Assembly (NCBI GenBank): GCA_030744095.1
Contig: JASLRF010000582.1
Location: 1 to 9,921, forward strand
Origin: Pirellulaceae bacterium
Lineage (GTDB): Bacteria; Planctomycetota; Planctomycetia; Pirellulales; Pirellulaceae
Direction of reading: 5' to 3'
Length of the DNA: 9,921 nucleotides
The first letter of the stretch is position 1. Each line of letters opens with the position of its first letter. The notes under the pieces are model-generated. The model saw nothing but the letters and a program-made list of their open reading frames with translations, made no database searches and had not been told where the DNA came from. A program made the position numbers and the translations under genes. Shown here piece by piece: positions 1 through 6,318 of this stretch.

Positions 1-1
1 C

Positions 2-1339
2 GCACGAGCGGAAAAAGACCATATTGCGGCCGCTTCCTGGTATCAAGAAGCGGCTGCGAGCTACGAGTCCAGTGCCGTATCTCCTGACCGCTACGCTCGG
101 GAGAACCTCTTGATGCAGGCGGCACGAGAATTGCGACTGGCCGACAAACCATCTGACGCGCTGCGGCTACTCAGATCGTACCGACCAACATCGCCTCAGA
201 ATTCACTCAACCGCGGCTACCGTGATGTGGAAATCGGTATCTGCCTCGCCCTTCTCGGCAAAAAGGAAATGGCGTTAGAACTTTGGATGACAGCCGCCGA
301 GGAAGTTCCAACACTGGTCAACAATACCGATGTTGTCACCCGCATTGCGGCACTCGGCGGTGCGCCCCTTCGCGACGACCGAGATATCGACGTTCGCTAT
401 GTGAGGCCTTCTGCGAATAAATTGGCAGCTTGCACGGCCTTGGCCACCGACGGCAGTCGGCTCTTCTGCAACACCGGGTTCCGGGGTAAAGAAGTGCTGT
501 CCTATGACATTAATATTGACACATGGATGACAATCAATCAGGACATTGGGCCAGCCACCTGCCTTGCTTACGCTGATGGTGCATTGTGGGTTGGGACCCA
601 AGCAGATGGACTGTGGCGCTGCCACTTGGTAGGCAATACGTGGCAGCAGTGGTCTGGCGAACAAGGGTTGCCGGACCAACAGGTGGCATCACTCGCAGTC
701 TATGGCCAGACGGCCTATGTCGGAGTTGGCGCAGCAGCGTCAGGCGGGCTCGTGCGCGTCGATGCGAAGGACCGGGTTCATATTTTCGAGAGTTCAGGCG
801 CACCACGAGGCGCTCCCACGCACCTGATCGTCAGTGAAGATGTCATCTTGGCTCGTACGCTGACGGCGGTTTACCAATCCAACACCAACGGTGAGACATG
901 GAAGAGGCTGCCCAAGGGTCGGGCGAGTTGGACTCCGTCGATTCACCAGGGGGAATCAACCATTTGGGCCTCACAATATGGCCACGAACTTTACAAATTC
1001 GACAAGACGGGAAAGATCAATGACGATTTCAACCAGACTTGGTTTCCGCGCGGCCAAGGTCGAGCTGGTTATTTGGTGAATTTTGTGGCGGAGCGCGACG
1101 GCCAAATCTGGTTCGGCGGCACTCCCTGGAACCGTTTCAAGAGCAGCGGGTTTTATCGATTTGATCAACGTACAGGCGACTTCTTCATGTACGGTCCGCG
1201 AGACGGCTTTAAGACCAGCACCACTTATACAACTTATGATGGAGTGTGGGCCGCCGACCGCTTGTGGTTAGCGACATCCGGCGGATTGGCAGAAGTTACG
1301 CCCCGAAAAAGCGTCGGCGTCCAGTCCAGTCGAAAGTGA
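2..1339 (+). CDS. TPR plus beta-propeller protein, 5'-truncated
   Basis: The reading frame is open from the left edge (base 2) to a TGA at 1337-1339, so the gene starts upstream of the window; 445 codons are visible. A TTG at 110 and an ATG at 113 are probably internal, because the helical pattern runs through them without a break. The first 130 or so visible residues are Ala/Leu-rich paired helices of TPR type (for example DALRLLRSY and LALLGKKEMALELW). The rest is beta-rich, with repeated short motifs such as LWVGTQADGLWRC, IWFGG and LWLATSGGLAEV, which resemble the blades of two-component-regulator or BNR-like propellers. TPR and propeller parts both commonly mediate protein contacts; no catalytic motif is visible. 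The end is convergent with the dehydrogenase gene at 1621-2394. The exact family is not recognised, and the missing N-terminus could hold a signal peptide or a catalytic domain such as a kinase. Confidence 0.75.
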   Translation, partial: ARAEKDHIAAASWYQEAAASYESSAVSPDRYARENLLMQAARELRLADKPSDALRLLRSYRPTSPQNSLNRGYRDVEIGICLALLGKKEMALELWMTAAEEVPTLVNNTDVVTRIAALGGAPLRDDRDIDVRYVRPSANKLAACTALATDGSRLFCNTGFRGKEVLSYDINIDTWMTINQDIGPATCLAYADGALWVGTQADGLWRCHLVGNTWQQWSGEQGLPDQQVASLAVYGQTAYVGVGAAASGGLVRVDAKDRVHIFESSGAPRGAPTHLIVSEDVILARTLTAVYQSNTNGETWKRLPKGRASWTPSIHQGESTIWASQYGHELYKFDKTGKINDDFNQTWFPRGQGRAGYLVNFVAERDGQIWFGGTPWNRFKSSGFYRFDQRTGDFFMYGPRDGFKTSTTYTTYDGVWAADRLWLATSGGLAEVTPRKSVGVQSSRK

Positions 1340-1453
1340 CGCAAGTCGAATTCAGGAAACCTGCACCGCGCTAGCCGCCAGAAAGCTTGTATCAGGTTTT
1401 TCTTTGGGAATGAGTCAAGTTCTTAGGATCGTTCGAGGAATTACTGTCCGATA

Positions 1454-1504
1454 GTCGCCTTTCGCTCCGCGGAAGGATCGTGCTTTCGCGGAGCGAAAGA
1501 CGAC
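1454..1504. repeat. Large palindromic hairpin between convergent genes
   Basis: The 18-base arms at 1454-1471 and 1487-1504 are complementary except at one position (C against A). The core GCTTTCGC-type sequence reads CTTTCGCTCCGCG on the left and CGCGGAGCGAAAG on the right. Four more pairs, including one G-U, extend inward and leave a 7-base loop at 1476-1482. The total is about 22 paired positions. It lies 114 bp after the propeller gene and 116 bp before the end of the convergent dehydrogenase gene. A bidirectional transcription terminator or a dispersed REP-like element are both plausible. There is no T-run, so a classic intrinsic terminator is less likely. Confidence 0.8.
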
Positions 1505-1526
1505 AATAGAAGATCGAACACTGCTT

Positions 1527-1606
1527 AGCGACGGTCACCGACCGCAGGTTGGTCGGGGAGCGGGTCGCTGCAACCGAGCGATAGCTCGCGTCAGCCGGAG
1601 GCACAG
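1527..1606 (-). repeat. 80-bp palindromic dispersed repeat, copy 1
   Basis: Read on the minus strand, this segment matches 9531-9610 on the plus strand without gaps: 71 of 80 positions by my hand count, and 60 of 64 in the core at 1527-1590. It contains nested inverted repeats: an outer stem AGCGAC/GTCGCT (1527-1532 with 1564-1569) and an inner stem CCGACC/GGTCGG (1538-1543 with 1551-1556) around a 7-base loop. A second hairpin, CGAGC-GATA-GCTCG, lies at about 1575-1587. In the direction of the dehydrogenase gene, the repeat begins 14 bases after that gene's stop codon. It does not look coding. Confidence 0.85.
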
Positions 1607-1620
1607 CCTCGCAGACGTGT

Positions 1621-2394
1621 CTACTGCACGACAGTTCCACCGCAGACATTGATCATCTGACCATTGATCGCTGTGGCCTGCTCATCCGCTAAGAATGCGA
1701 CGGTGAAGGCAACCTCCTCGGGCGTGATCCGTCGGCCCAACGGTGATGCCTCCGATTCCAACTGTTGGAACGACTTGCCAAGCCGCTGGGAGTCGTACTC
1801 GAGGCGCTTGTCGTTGAGCTGTGTGGCCGTCACGCCGGGACAGACGGCATTTGCCGTGATCCCAGTCCCTTCGACTTCCTTGGCAGTCGCCTTCGTTAAT
1901 CCGGCCAAGGCGTGCTTACTCGCCGTGTATGCCGCACCGTGCAACGATGCGACGCGGGCATTGATCGATGCAATATTGATGACGCGCCCCCAATTACCTT
2001 GCAACATTCCAGGCAGTACGCGTTTGGTCAGCCGATACGGTGCCGTCACGTTGACGGCGAACGTGAGATCCCAAAACGTGTCGTCAAAGTCGACCAACGG
2101 CAGCGGGCGCTGACTGGATCCGATTCCTGCATTATTAACGAGAACCTCGACGGTGCCCCAACTATCTTCAACTTGCCCAATCAGACGATCGATGGCTTGA
2201 GGATCTGCCAGATCATCAGCAATGGCCATCGCCGTTCGGCCGGTGGATTCGATCTCCTTCACAACGGCCTGCAATTCGTCTCGACTGCGTGCGGTGACCG
2301 CCACACGGAACCCCAGGTCAGCAAGCGCCACTGCTGAGCTGCGACCGATGCCCCGCCCCGCACCGGTTACAACGGCAATCCGGTCAACTTTCAT
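1621..2394 (-). CDS. Short-chain dehydrogenase/reductase (SDR, FabG-like)
   Basis: A 257-residue classical SDR, predicted to be a cytosolic NAD(P)-dependent oxidoreductase acting on a hydroxyl or carbonyl group. The Rossmann motif TGAGRGIG is at residues 10-17, the NNAG motif at 87-90, the structural Asn at N115 (NVTAP), and the catalytic Ser143, Tyr156 and Lys160 (YTASK) are all present. The ARSR sequence after the second beta strand carries arginines, which favours NADP(H); this is an inference. The C-terminal part (PLGRRITPEEVA ... INGQMINVCGG) is typical of FabG and 3-hydroxybutyrate dehydrogenase-like members. Length is normal for the family. The ATG at 2394 is preceded by a GAGGAGA ribosome site (2399-2405). 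Substrate cannot be read from the sequence. The gene is divergent from the CBS-domain gene and may share its control region. Confidence 0.95.
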   Translation of the reverse strand: MKVDRIAVVTGAGRGIGRSSAVALADLGFRVAVTARSRDELQAVVKEIESTGRTAMAIADDLADPQAIDRLIGQVEDSWGTVEVLVNNAGIGSSQRPLPLVDFDDTFWDLTFAVNVTAPYRLTKRVLPGMLQGNWGRVINIASINARVASLHGAAYTASKHALAGLTKATAKEVEGTGITANAVCPGVTATQLNDKRLEYDSQRLGKSFQQLESEASPLGRRITPEEVAFTVAFLADEQATAINGQMINVCGGTVVQ

Positions 2395-2433
2395 GGTCTC
2401 TCCTCGAAAGCTGTTATCAGCTTAGTTCTTCGC

Positions 2434-2461
2434 ATTCTATGTTCTGGTCCGAGATTGACAA
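2434..2461 (-). promoter_or_regulatory. Possible sigma-70-type promoter for the SDR gene
   Basis: On the minus strand, TTGTCA (2456-2461) and TAGAAT (2434-2439) are separated by 16 bases and lie about 40 bases upstream of the dehydrogenase start. Each hexamer differs from consensus at one position. This is pattern recognition only; planctomycete promoters are less well defined than those of E. coli. Confidence 0.35.
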
Positions 2462-2644
2462 TCATGCCGGTCAGCGCGGCAAGAGCGACCGGTTGCCGGC
2501 AGGCACTAAATCCCTCGCAGAGTGACCTAGACTTGTCTGCAAAACAACGTACTGAACGAGCGAGTTTCAACACGCTCGAAGGGAAGAACACCGAAGGCAG
2601 TTCCCACAACGTGGCTCCCGGCATTCCATGGCGAGAAACCTACG

Positions 2645-3502
2645 ATGTTGACTCAGGCCAACCTAACCAGCTTTGTTACGTACAATCCGATTGCATTGCC
2701 CGTGGAAACCCGTCTGGCCGAAGCAGTGCAGACGCTGGCTCAAACAGGTATCCACCATTGGCCAGTCGTCAACGCCGAGCGACAACTTGTTGGCATTCTC
2801 TCGGAGCGGGACATTGTTCGCGTCCTGACGCAGCAAATGCGGACCCCCGTCGCAGTAGGGGATTCTGCACCCGCTCAGGCAGATGACATGTCCGTCGCGG
2901 ACGCGATGTCTAGTGTGGTCGAGTTCGTGACATTGGACGAATCACCTCGCCAGGTTCTGACGAAACTGCTCGAGCACACACTAGACTGGCTTCCCGTCGT
3001 CCAAGACGAGATGGTGGTAGGTGTGACAACCATGGCAGATTTTCTCCGCGAATTCTCCTATGGTCAGATCGGTCTTTCAAAGACGCAAGTCTCAGAGCTG
3101 ATGGTGCCTGCGGAGATCATAGACAGTGAGATGACGTTGAACGAAGCCTGGGATGCCTTGACTGAACACCAGTCTGGTTGCGTGGGTGTGGTGCGAGGTG
3201 ATTTTCCCTTGGGAGCATTGTCTCAACGCGACGTGAGACTGGCCATGTGCCGCGTCGCCGTGACCGATTGGCTGGGCGATCAGCCCAACGTTTACGAATT
3301 CGAATGCAGCGGCCCGCGAACGGTATTGGAATTGGCTTCGTCGGCACCTACTATTCGACCTGGAGCGCGTCTGCAGAGCGCTGCCACGTTGATGCTCGAT
3401 CACGGTCGCGAGGCCATCGCTGTTGTCAATCAAGCGAATCGGATGATGGGTGCCGTGACCGAGCATGAGATTCTTCAGCGCACGCTCAACTATCTGATCT
3501 GA
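2645..3502 (+). CDS. Four-CBS-domain (double Bateman module) protein
   Basis: A 285-residue protein made almost wholly of CBS domains at about residues 8-62, 82-136, 147-203 and 226-282. CBS pairs form Bateman modules that usually bind AMP, ATP, S-adenosylmethionine or similar ligands and act as energy or metabolite sensors. The first and third domains keep the S/T-x-x-D ribose-contact motif well (SERD at 53-56, SQRD at 193-196). The fourth has TEHE at the same place, and the second is more divergent. No catalytic, DNA-binding or membrane domain is visible, so it may regulate a partner protein. The ATG at 2645 has only a weak ribosome site (GGCGAG, about 9 bases upstream), but CBS1 starts right after it. 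Divergent to the dehydrogenase gene and convergent with the FG-GAP gene. Confidence 0.9.
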   Translation: MLTQANLTSFVTYNPIALPVETRLAEAVQTLAQTGIHHWPVVNAERQLVGILSERDIVRVLTQQMRTPVAVGDSAPAQADDMSVADAMSSVVEFVTLDESPRQVLTKLLEHTLDWLPVVQDEMVVGVTTMADFLREFSYGQIGLSKTQVSELMVPAEIIDSEMTLNEAWDALTEHQSGCVGVVRGDFPLGALSQRDVRLAMCRVAVTDWLGDQPNVYEFECSGPRTVLELASSAPTIRPGARLQSAATLMLDHGREAIAVVNQANRMMGAVTEHEILQRTLNYLI

Positions 3503-3550
3503 ATGCCAACCTGGGCGTCACTTAAGATGTGCTGCGAGCAGTTGTCACGG

Positions 3551-3592
3551 CCAGCCTCGAGCCTGTTGAATCAACCATGTTGGTCAGGCTGG
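3551..3592. terminator. Terminator-like hairpin between convergent genes
   Basis: CCAGCCT (3551-3557) pairs with AGGCTGG (3586-3592), and the interior holds a smaller GTTG-AAT-CAAC stem. An alternative pairing, CAGCCTC with GAGGCTG at about 3595-3601, is also possible. It sits in the 121-bp gap between the ends of the CBS gene and the FG-GAP gene. There is no T-run, so its role as a bidirectional terminator is inferred from position. Confidence 0.4.
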
Positions 3593-3623
3593 GAGAGGCT
3601 GTGAGGGATTTGGCTACGTGGAT

Positions 3624-4883
3624 TCAAGGCGACTTGCGTGTCTGCTCGAAGTAGTACACGCCCTTCTTGTTCGAAGAAACGATATCCAGAAGACCGTCGC
3701 CATTGACATCAGCGACGTCGAATTGTGTGCCAGGGCCGCTGTCGTGATCGAACTGGTGGCGAATCCACTGGACATGACCGTTTTCTCGTGTGAGTTCAAA
3801 CCAGAAAAAGACGGCTGGCTGATCGCCGCCAGGGTCCCGGCCGCCATGCGCCCACCAGCGTTTGCCCGTCACAAAATCCTTGAGACCGTCGCCATTGATA
3901 TCCTCCAGCCGAACGCCATGGGTTTGCGAAAAACTCTTGTCGATTTCATGGGTCTTCCATTTCCCGGCAGCTTCTTGTTCATGCCACCAGATCCCAAACG
4001 CGTGCGGGCTGCTGGCCAACACGTCGCTGTCGCCATCACCATCAAAATCGTGAACAAAGATCTGCGCAGCCTTGCCCTCGCCGCCCCGTTCGCCAAATTC
4101 GGCGGCATGAAACTTCCAAGGCGTCTCCGACAACGATGCGGGGGCTTCCCACCAACCAGCCGCACAAACAATGTCGTTTCGGCCATCGCCATTGACATCG
4201 CCAACTCCCAAGCCGTGTGAATAGCGTTTTGTCCCTGGAGAGGCTTTGATCGAGATGGCATGTCGATGCCAAGGCTTGTACGGGTCCTCGTCGGGCGTGA
4301 AATAGGCCATCTGGCGATCGGGGCCATCGGATTGTGCCGCGTCGGGCGAAAATGCGGCAATCAACTCGCGCCGACCATCGCCATCAAGGTCAAGAAAATC
4401 TGGGCTCTCATTGTTGGTGACGGGCGTAAGTAGATGCTTCTTCCACGCTCCATCCGAGTTCTTTGGATTCTCAAACCACCAGGTAGGCGTACCGGGAAAG
4501 TCGACAACAATGACATCGACCCATCCGTCCATGTTGACATCTTCGGCGAAGTTGCAGAACGAGTTGCTGTAGCCTTTGGGATCAAAATATGGTGGCGTGC
4601 CCTGCACCGCACCGCGGCCGGAAGGCGGATCCTTGGCAATCGTGTGCATCGTCCACCTCGGTGCCTCGTACCAAACGAATCCAGCGACAATGTCTTGCTT
4701 GCCGTCCTTGTTGAAATCGCCGACGGCAACACCTTCGCTGCGGAACTTGGCATCCAATCGTTGTTTCTTGAAGCGCGGCGTCGATCCCTCTTCGGCAACG
4801 GCGAAAGCGCTGAATGCGAAAACGACAAGAATCGAGGCTGCGACTCGGATTTGAGCGGCTTGGATTTGAGCGTTGCGGTGCAC
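3624..4883 (-). CDS. Secreted FG-GAP/VCBS seven-bladed propeller protein
   Basis: Predicted exported protein of 419 residues. Seven calcium-loop motifs of the D-x-[DN]-x-D-G type begin at residues 56, 115, 165, 229, 279, 328 and 392 (for example DVNGDGRND, DFDGDGDSD and DINGDGLKD), which fits a complete seven-bladed propeller of the FG-GAP/VCBS family. I chose the GTG at 4883 because it follows a GAGGAA ribosome site (4891-4896) by 7 bases and places an N-terminal signal peptide directly at the start: basic segment, hydrophobic core ILVVFAFSAFAVA at about 18-30, cleavage likely after A30. An in-frame upstream start at 4958 would add 25 polar residues before the signal peptide and is less likely. 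Such proteins are common in planctomycetes and are thought to bind ligands or other proteins outside the cytoplasm. No enzymatic motif is seen. Confidence 0.9.
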   Translation of the reverse strand: MHRNAQIQAAQIRVAASILVVFAFSAFAVAEEGSTPRFKKQRLDAKFRSEGVAVGDFNKDGKQDIVAGFVWYEAPRWTMHTIAKDPPSGRGAVQGTPPYFDPKGYSNSFCNFAEDVNMDGWVDVIVVDFPGTPTWWFENPKNSDGAWKKHLLTPVTNNESPDFLDLDGDGRRELIAAFSPDAAQSDGPDRQMAYFTPDEDPYKPWHRHAISIKASPGTKRYSHGLGVGDVNGDGRNDIVCAAGWWEAPASLSETPWKFHAAEFGERGGEGKAAQIFVHDFDGDGDSDVLASSPHAFGIWWHEQEAAGKWKTHEIDKSFSQTHGVRLEDINGDGLKDFVTGKRWWAHGGRDPGGDQPAVFFWFELTRENGHVQWIRHQFDHDSGPGTQFDVADVNGDGLLDIVSSNKKGVYYFEQTRKSP

Positions 4884-5163
4884 GGTATGATTCCTCGCGT
4901 GTGGGGCGTGGGGTAGGGTTAGTTTGTTGGTATTATCGTAACCAATTGTCGCCCCCAATGCGCGCGATTCTTACGTTCGGCGTTCCTTAATCTTCGTTCG
5001 ACTGTCCACCTTCTGCGGCCTCTCCCTCTGGAGACCAATGCGCTCCATGCATTATCATCTGAGACGGTCGAATTAGGATGAAGAATCCCCTTCACGACTT
5101 CTGGCCGTGAACGGTTACGTAAATCCGTTGTTAACCAAGAAAGGCAAGAAAGCGAACAAAACT

Positions 5164-5349
5164 ATGGACCAGTTCATTGACATCAAATTCGCTGAAGGCA
5201 CTGACGGACATGCGGCCACGATTCGTATTGCCAAGATCGATGCCGTCGTCCGACCGGTTCTTGGCGCGCCGTACATTCTGGTGAATGGCCACGCGATCAA
5301 AATCTCCGAGTCGGACGCCGAACGAATCACGACTACCATCCGGCAATAG
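5164..5349 (+). CDS. Small conserved-looking hypothetical protein
   Basis: Unrecognised small protein of 61 residues from the ATG at 5164, rich in alternating beta-type segments (FIDIKF, ATIRIAKIDAVV, PYILVNGHAIKIS) followed by a short helix (ESDAERITTTIR). No signal peptide or membrane segment. The layout weakly recalls small FlbD-like beta proteins, but I would not assign it. The frame is also open to a GTG at 5107, which would add 19 mostly basic residues. Neither start has a clear ribosome site; a purine-rich stretch lies at 5138-5160. I prefer the ATG because the compact fold begins there. It is divergent from the FG-GAP gene; the roughly 280 bp between the two starts shows no clear motif. 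It is on the same strand as the DUF3467 gene, but 318 bp away with a hairpin between. Confidence 0.6.
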   Translation: MDQFIDIKFAEGTDGHAATIRIAKIDAVVRPVLGAPYILVNGHAIKISESDAERITTTIRQ

Positions 5350-5386
5350 AGACGCCCATCGCTTGTTGTTACCGTAGTTTGCGACC

Positions 5387-5411
5387 GATTTCGAGCGCCG
5401 ATCTCGAAATC
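5387..5411. terminator. Perfect 9-bp inverted repeat after the small gene
   Basis: GATTTCGAG (5387-5395) and CTCGAAATC (5403-5411) are exact reverse complements around a 7-base loop, 37 bases after the stop codon of the small gene. Placement fits a transcript-end hairpin, although no T-run follows. An operator for a dimeric repressor of the downstream operon is the alternative. Confidence 0.5.
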
Positions 5412-5552
5412 CGCCAAAACAATGGCTCGGTGCGAGCATCCATGCGCGTCTCGTAATCCTCCGGCGTCGCGTGGGATTGTGTCGGTTGTGTCGAACAAAT
5501 GCGGGGACTGGGAAAGTTTTTTTACCACCCACCCATTCGGTACCCCATATCC

Positions 5553-5582
5553 CTGACGCTTCTTCTACTATGTGGGTAGAAT
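5553..5582 (+). promoter_or_regulatory. Possible promoter of the DUF3467-fusion operon
   Basis: CTGACG (5553-5558) and TAGAAT (5577-5582) are separated by 18 bases and lie about 85 bases before the DUF3467 start. The -10 is close to consensus, the -35 only moderately so. Weak evidence without transcription data. Confidence 0.3.
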
Positions 5583-5667
5583 TAACTGATAAGTCTGCGC
5601 GTTTGGCTCGACAGGCAACTTGCCGATGCGTTCCTTGCAACAATCCTCCGCATCTTCTGGAATCCCA

Positions 5668-6294
5668 ATGACAAACTCGGACCAACCGCAGCCTGGCAGC
5701 GGAAACACGCAGCAGGTAAAGATGCAGCACGTCACCGCCCGCGTGCCCGAGCAGGTAAGCGCGGGTGCGTTCAGCACGGGCGTGATCGTCATGACAGGAT
5801 CCAGCGAGTTCATCTTGGACTTCATCCAGAACATCGGCGGGCCCCCACAGGTTGCCGCGCGTATCATCATGCCCCACGGAGCGCTACCGCAATTCTCGGA
5901 GGCGTTGCGCAAAAACCTCGGCATTTACAAAGACCGCTTCGGTGCACCACCCGAGCTACCAAAACCCCAGCAGAACCAAAAGTCGCAGTCCGCACAGGAA
6001 GTCTACGACGAACTCAAACTGCCCGATCACCTACTCAGTGGCGCCTACGCCAACGGTGTGATGATCGGCCATTCGGCGTCTGAATTCAAACTCGATTTCC
6101 TGACAAATCTATTTCCTCATTCAGCAGTGTCGTCGCGAGTTTACTTGTCGGCACCGCAAATACCTCGACTCTTGGATTCTTTAGAATCGACGTTTGCCCA
6201 ATTTCAGCAGCGGGTTAAACAGCAGCAGCAACAGAAACAGCAGCCACCTCAAGATCAGCCGCCAACCGAATCGACCGAAGACGAATTGGGCTAG
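5668..6294 (+). CDS. Tandem DUF3467 protein with Gln-rich tail
   Basis: A 208-residue protein with two copies of what I recognise as the DUF3467 fold, at about residues 31-92 and 123-181. Copy 1 reads GAFSTGVIVMTGSSEFILDF and copy 2 GAYANGVMIGHSASEFKLDF; each is followed by a beta strand (ARIIMP, SRVYLS) and a helix that ends in a short Tyr- or Phe-bearing segment (LGIYKDRFG, FAQFQQR). The linker and the tail are rich in Gln, Pro and Lys (tail at about 181-204), probably disordered. DUF3467 has no known function to me; single-copy members of about 100 residues are usual. The ATG at 5668 is preferred (weak GGAA upstream); TTG 5620 and ATG 5626 in the same frame would add residues without family character. 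The stop is only 24 bases before the radical SAM fusion, so the two are probably co-transcribed. Cytosolic by sequence. Confidence 0.85.
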   Translation: MTNSDQPQPGSGNTQQVKMQHVTARVPEQVSAGAFSTGVIVMTGSSEFILDFIQNIGGPPQVAARIIMPHGALPQFSEALRKNLGIYKDRFGAPPELPKPQQNQKSQSAQEVYDELKLPDHLLSGAYANGVMIGHSASEFKLDFLTNLFPHSAVSSRVYLSAPQIPRLLDSLESTFAQFQQRVKQQQQQKQQPPQDQPPTESTEDELG

Positions 6295-6318
6295 TGCGGC
6301 TTTCAATGCTGGGCAAAC

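Larger units (their letters stand above)
5350..5667. other. Intergenic region with hairpin, T-tract and possible promoter
   Basis: I see no convincing gene in these 318 bases. They contain a perfect inverted repeat (5387-5411), a run of seven T at about 5517-5523 without an obvious GC stem in front of it, and a possible promoter at 5553-5582. The region most likely separates the small upstream gene from the DUF3467-fusion operon. Confidence 0.6.

Noticed and set aside
1392..1649. Minus-strand open frame across the two palindromes
   Set aside because: It reads through both hairpin repeats and overlaps the end of the dehydrogenase gene; repeat DNA translated by chance.
2455..2460. TTGACA as a plus-strand -35 box for the CBS gene
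   Set aside because: No AT-rich -10 sequence lies 16-18 bases downstream, and the gene starts nearly 190 bases later.
3618..4220. Plus-strand open frame (200 codons)
   Set aside because: It is the antisense shadow of the repeated calcium-loop codons of the FG-GAP gene; its own repeats merely mirror them.
4884..4958. N-terminal extension of the FG-GAP protein to an upstream start
   Set aside because: It would place 25 polar residues before the signal peptide, while the GTG at 4883 has a good ribosome site at the right distance.
5511..5525. T-run as an intrinsic terminator
   Set aside because: No stable GC-rich stem lies directly before it.
5131..5877. Long minus-strand open frame (248 codons)
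   Set aside because: It is antisense to the small gene and to the DUF3467 start, has no recognisable fold, and the plus strand carries the clear domain matches.
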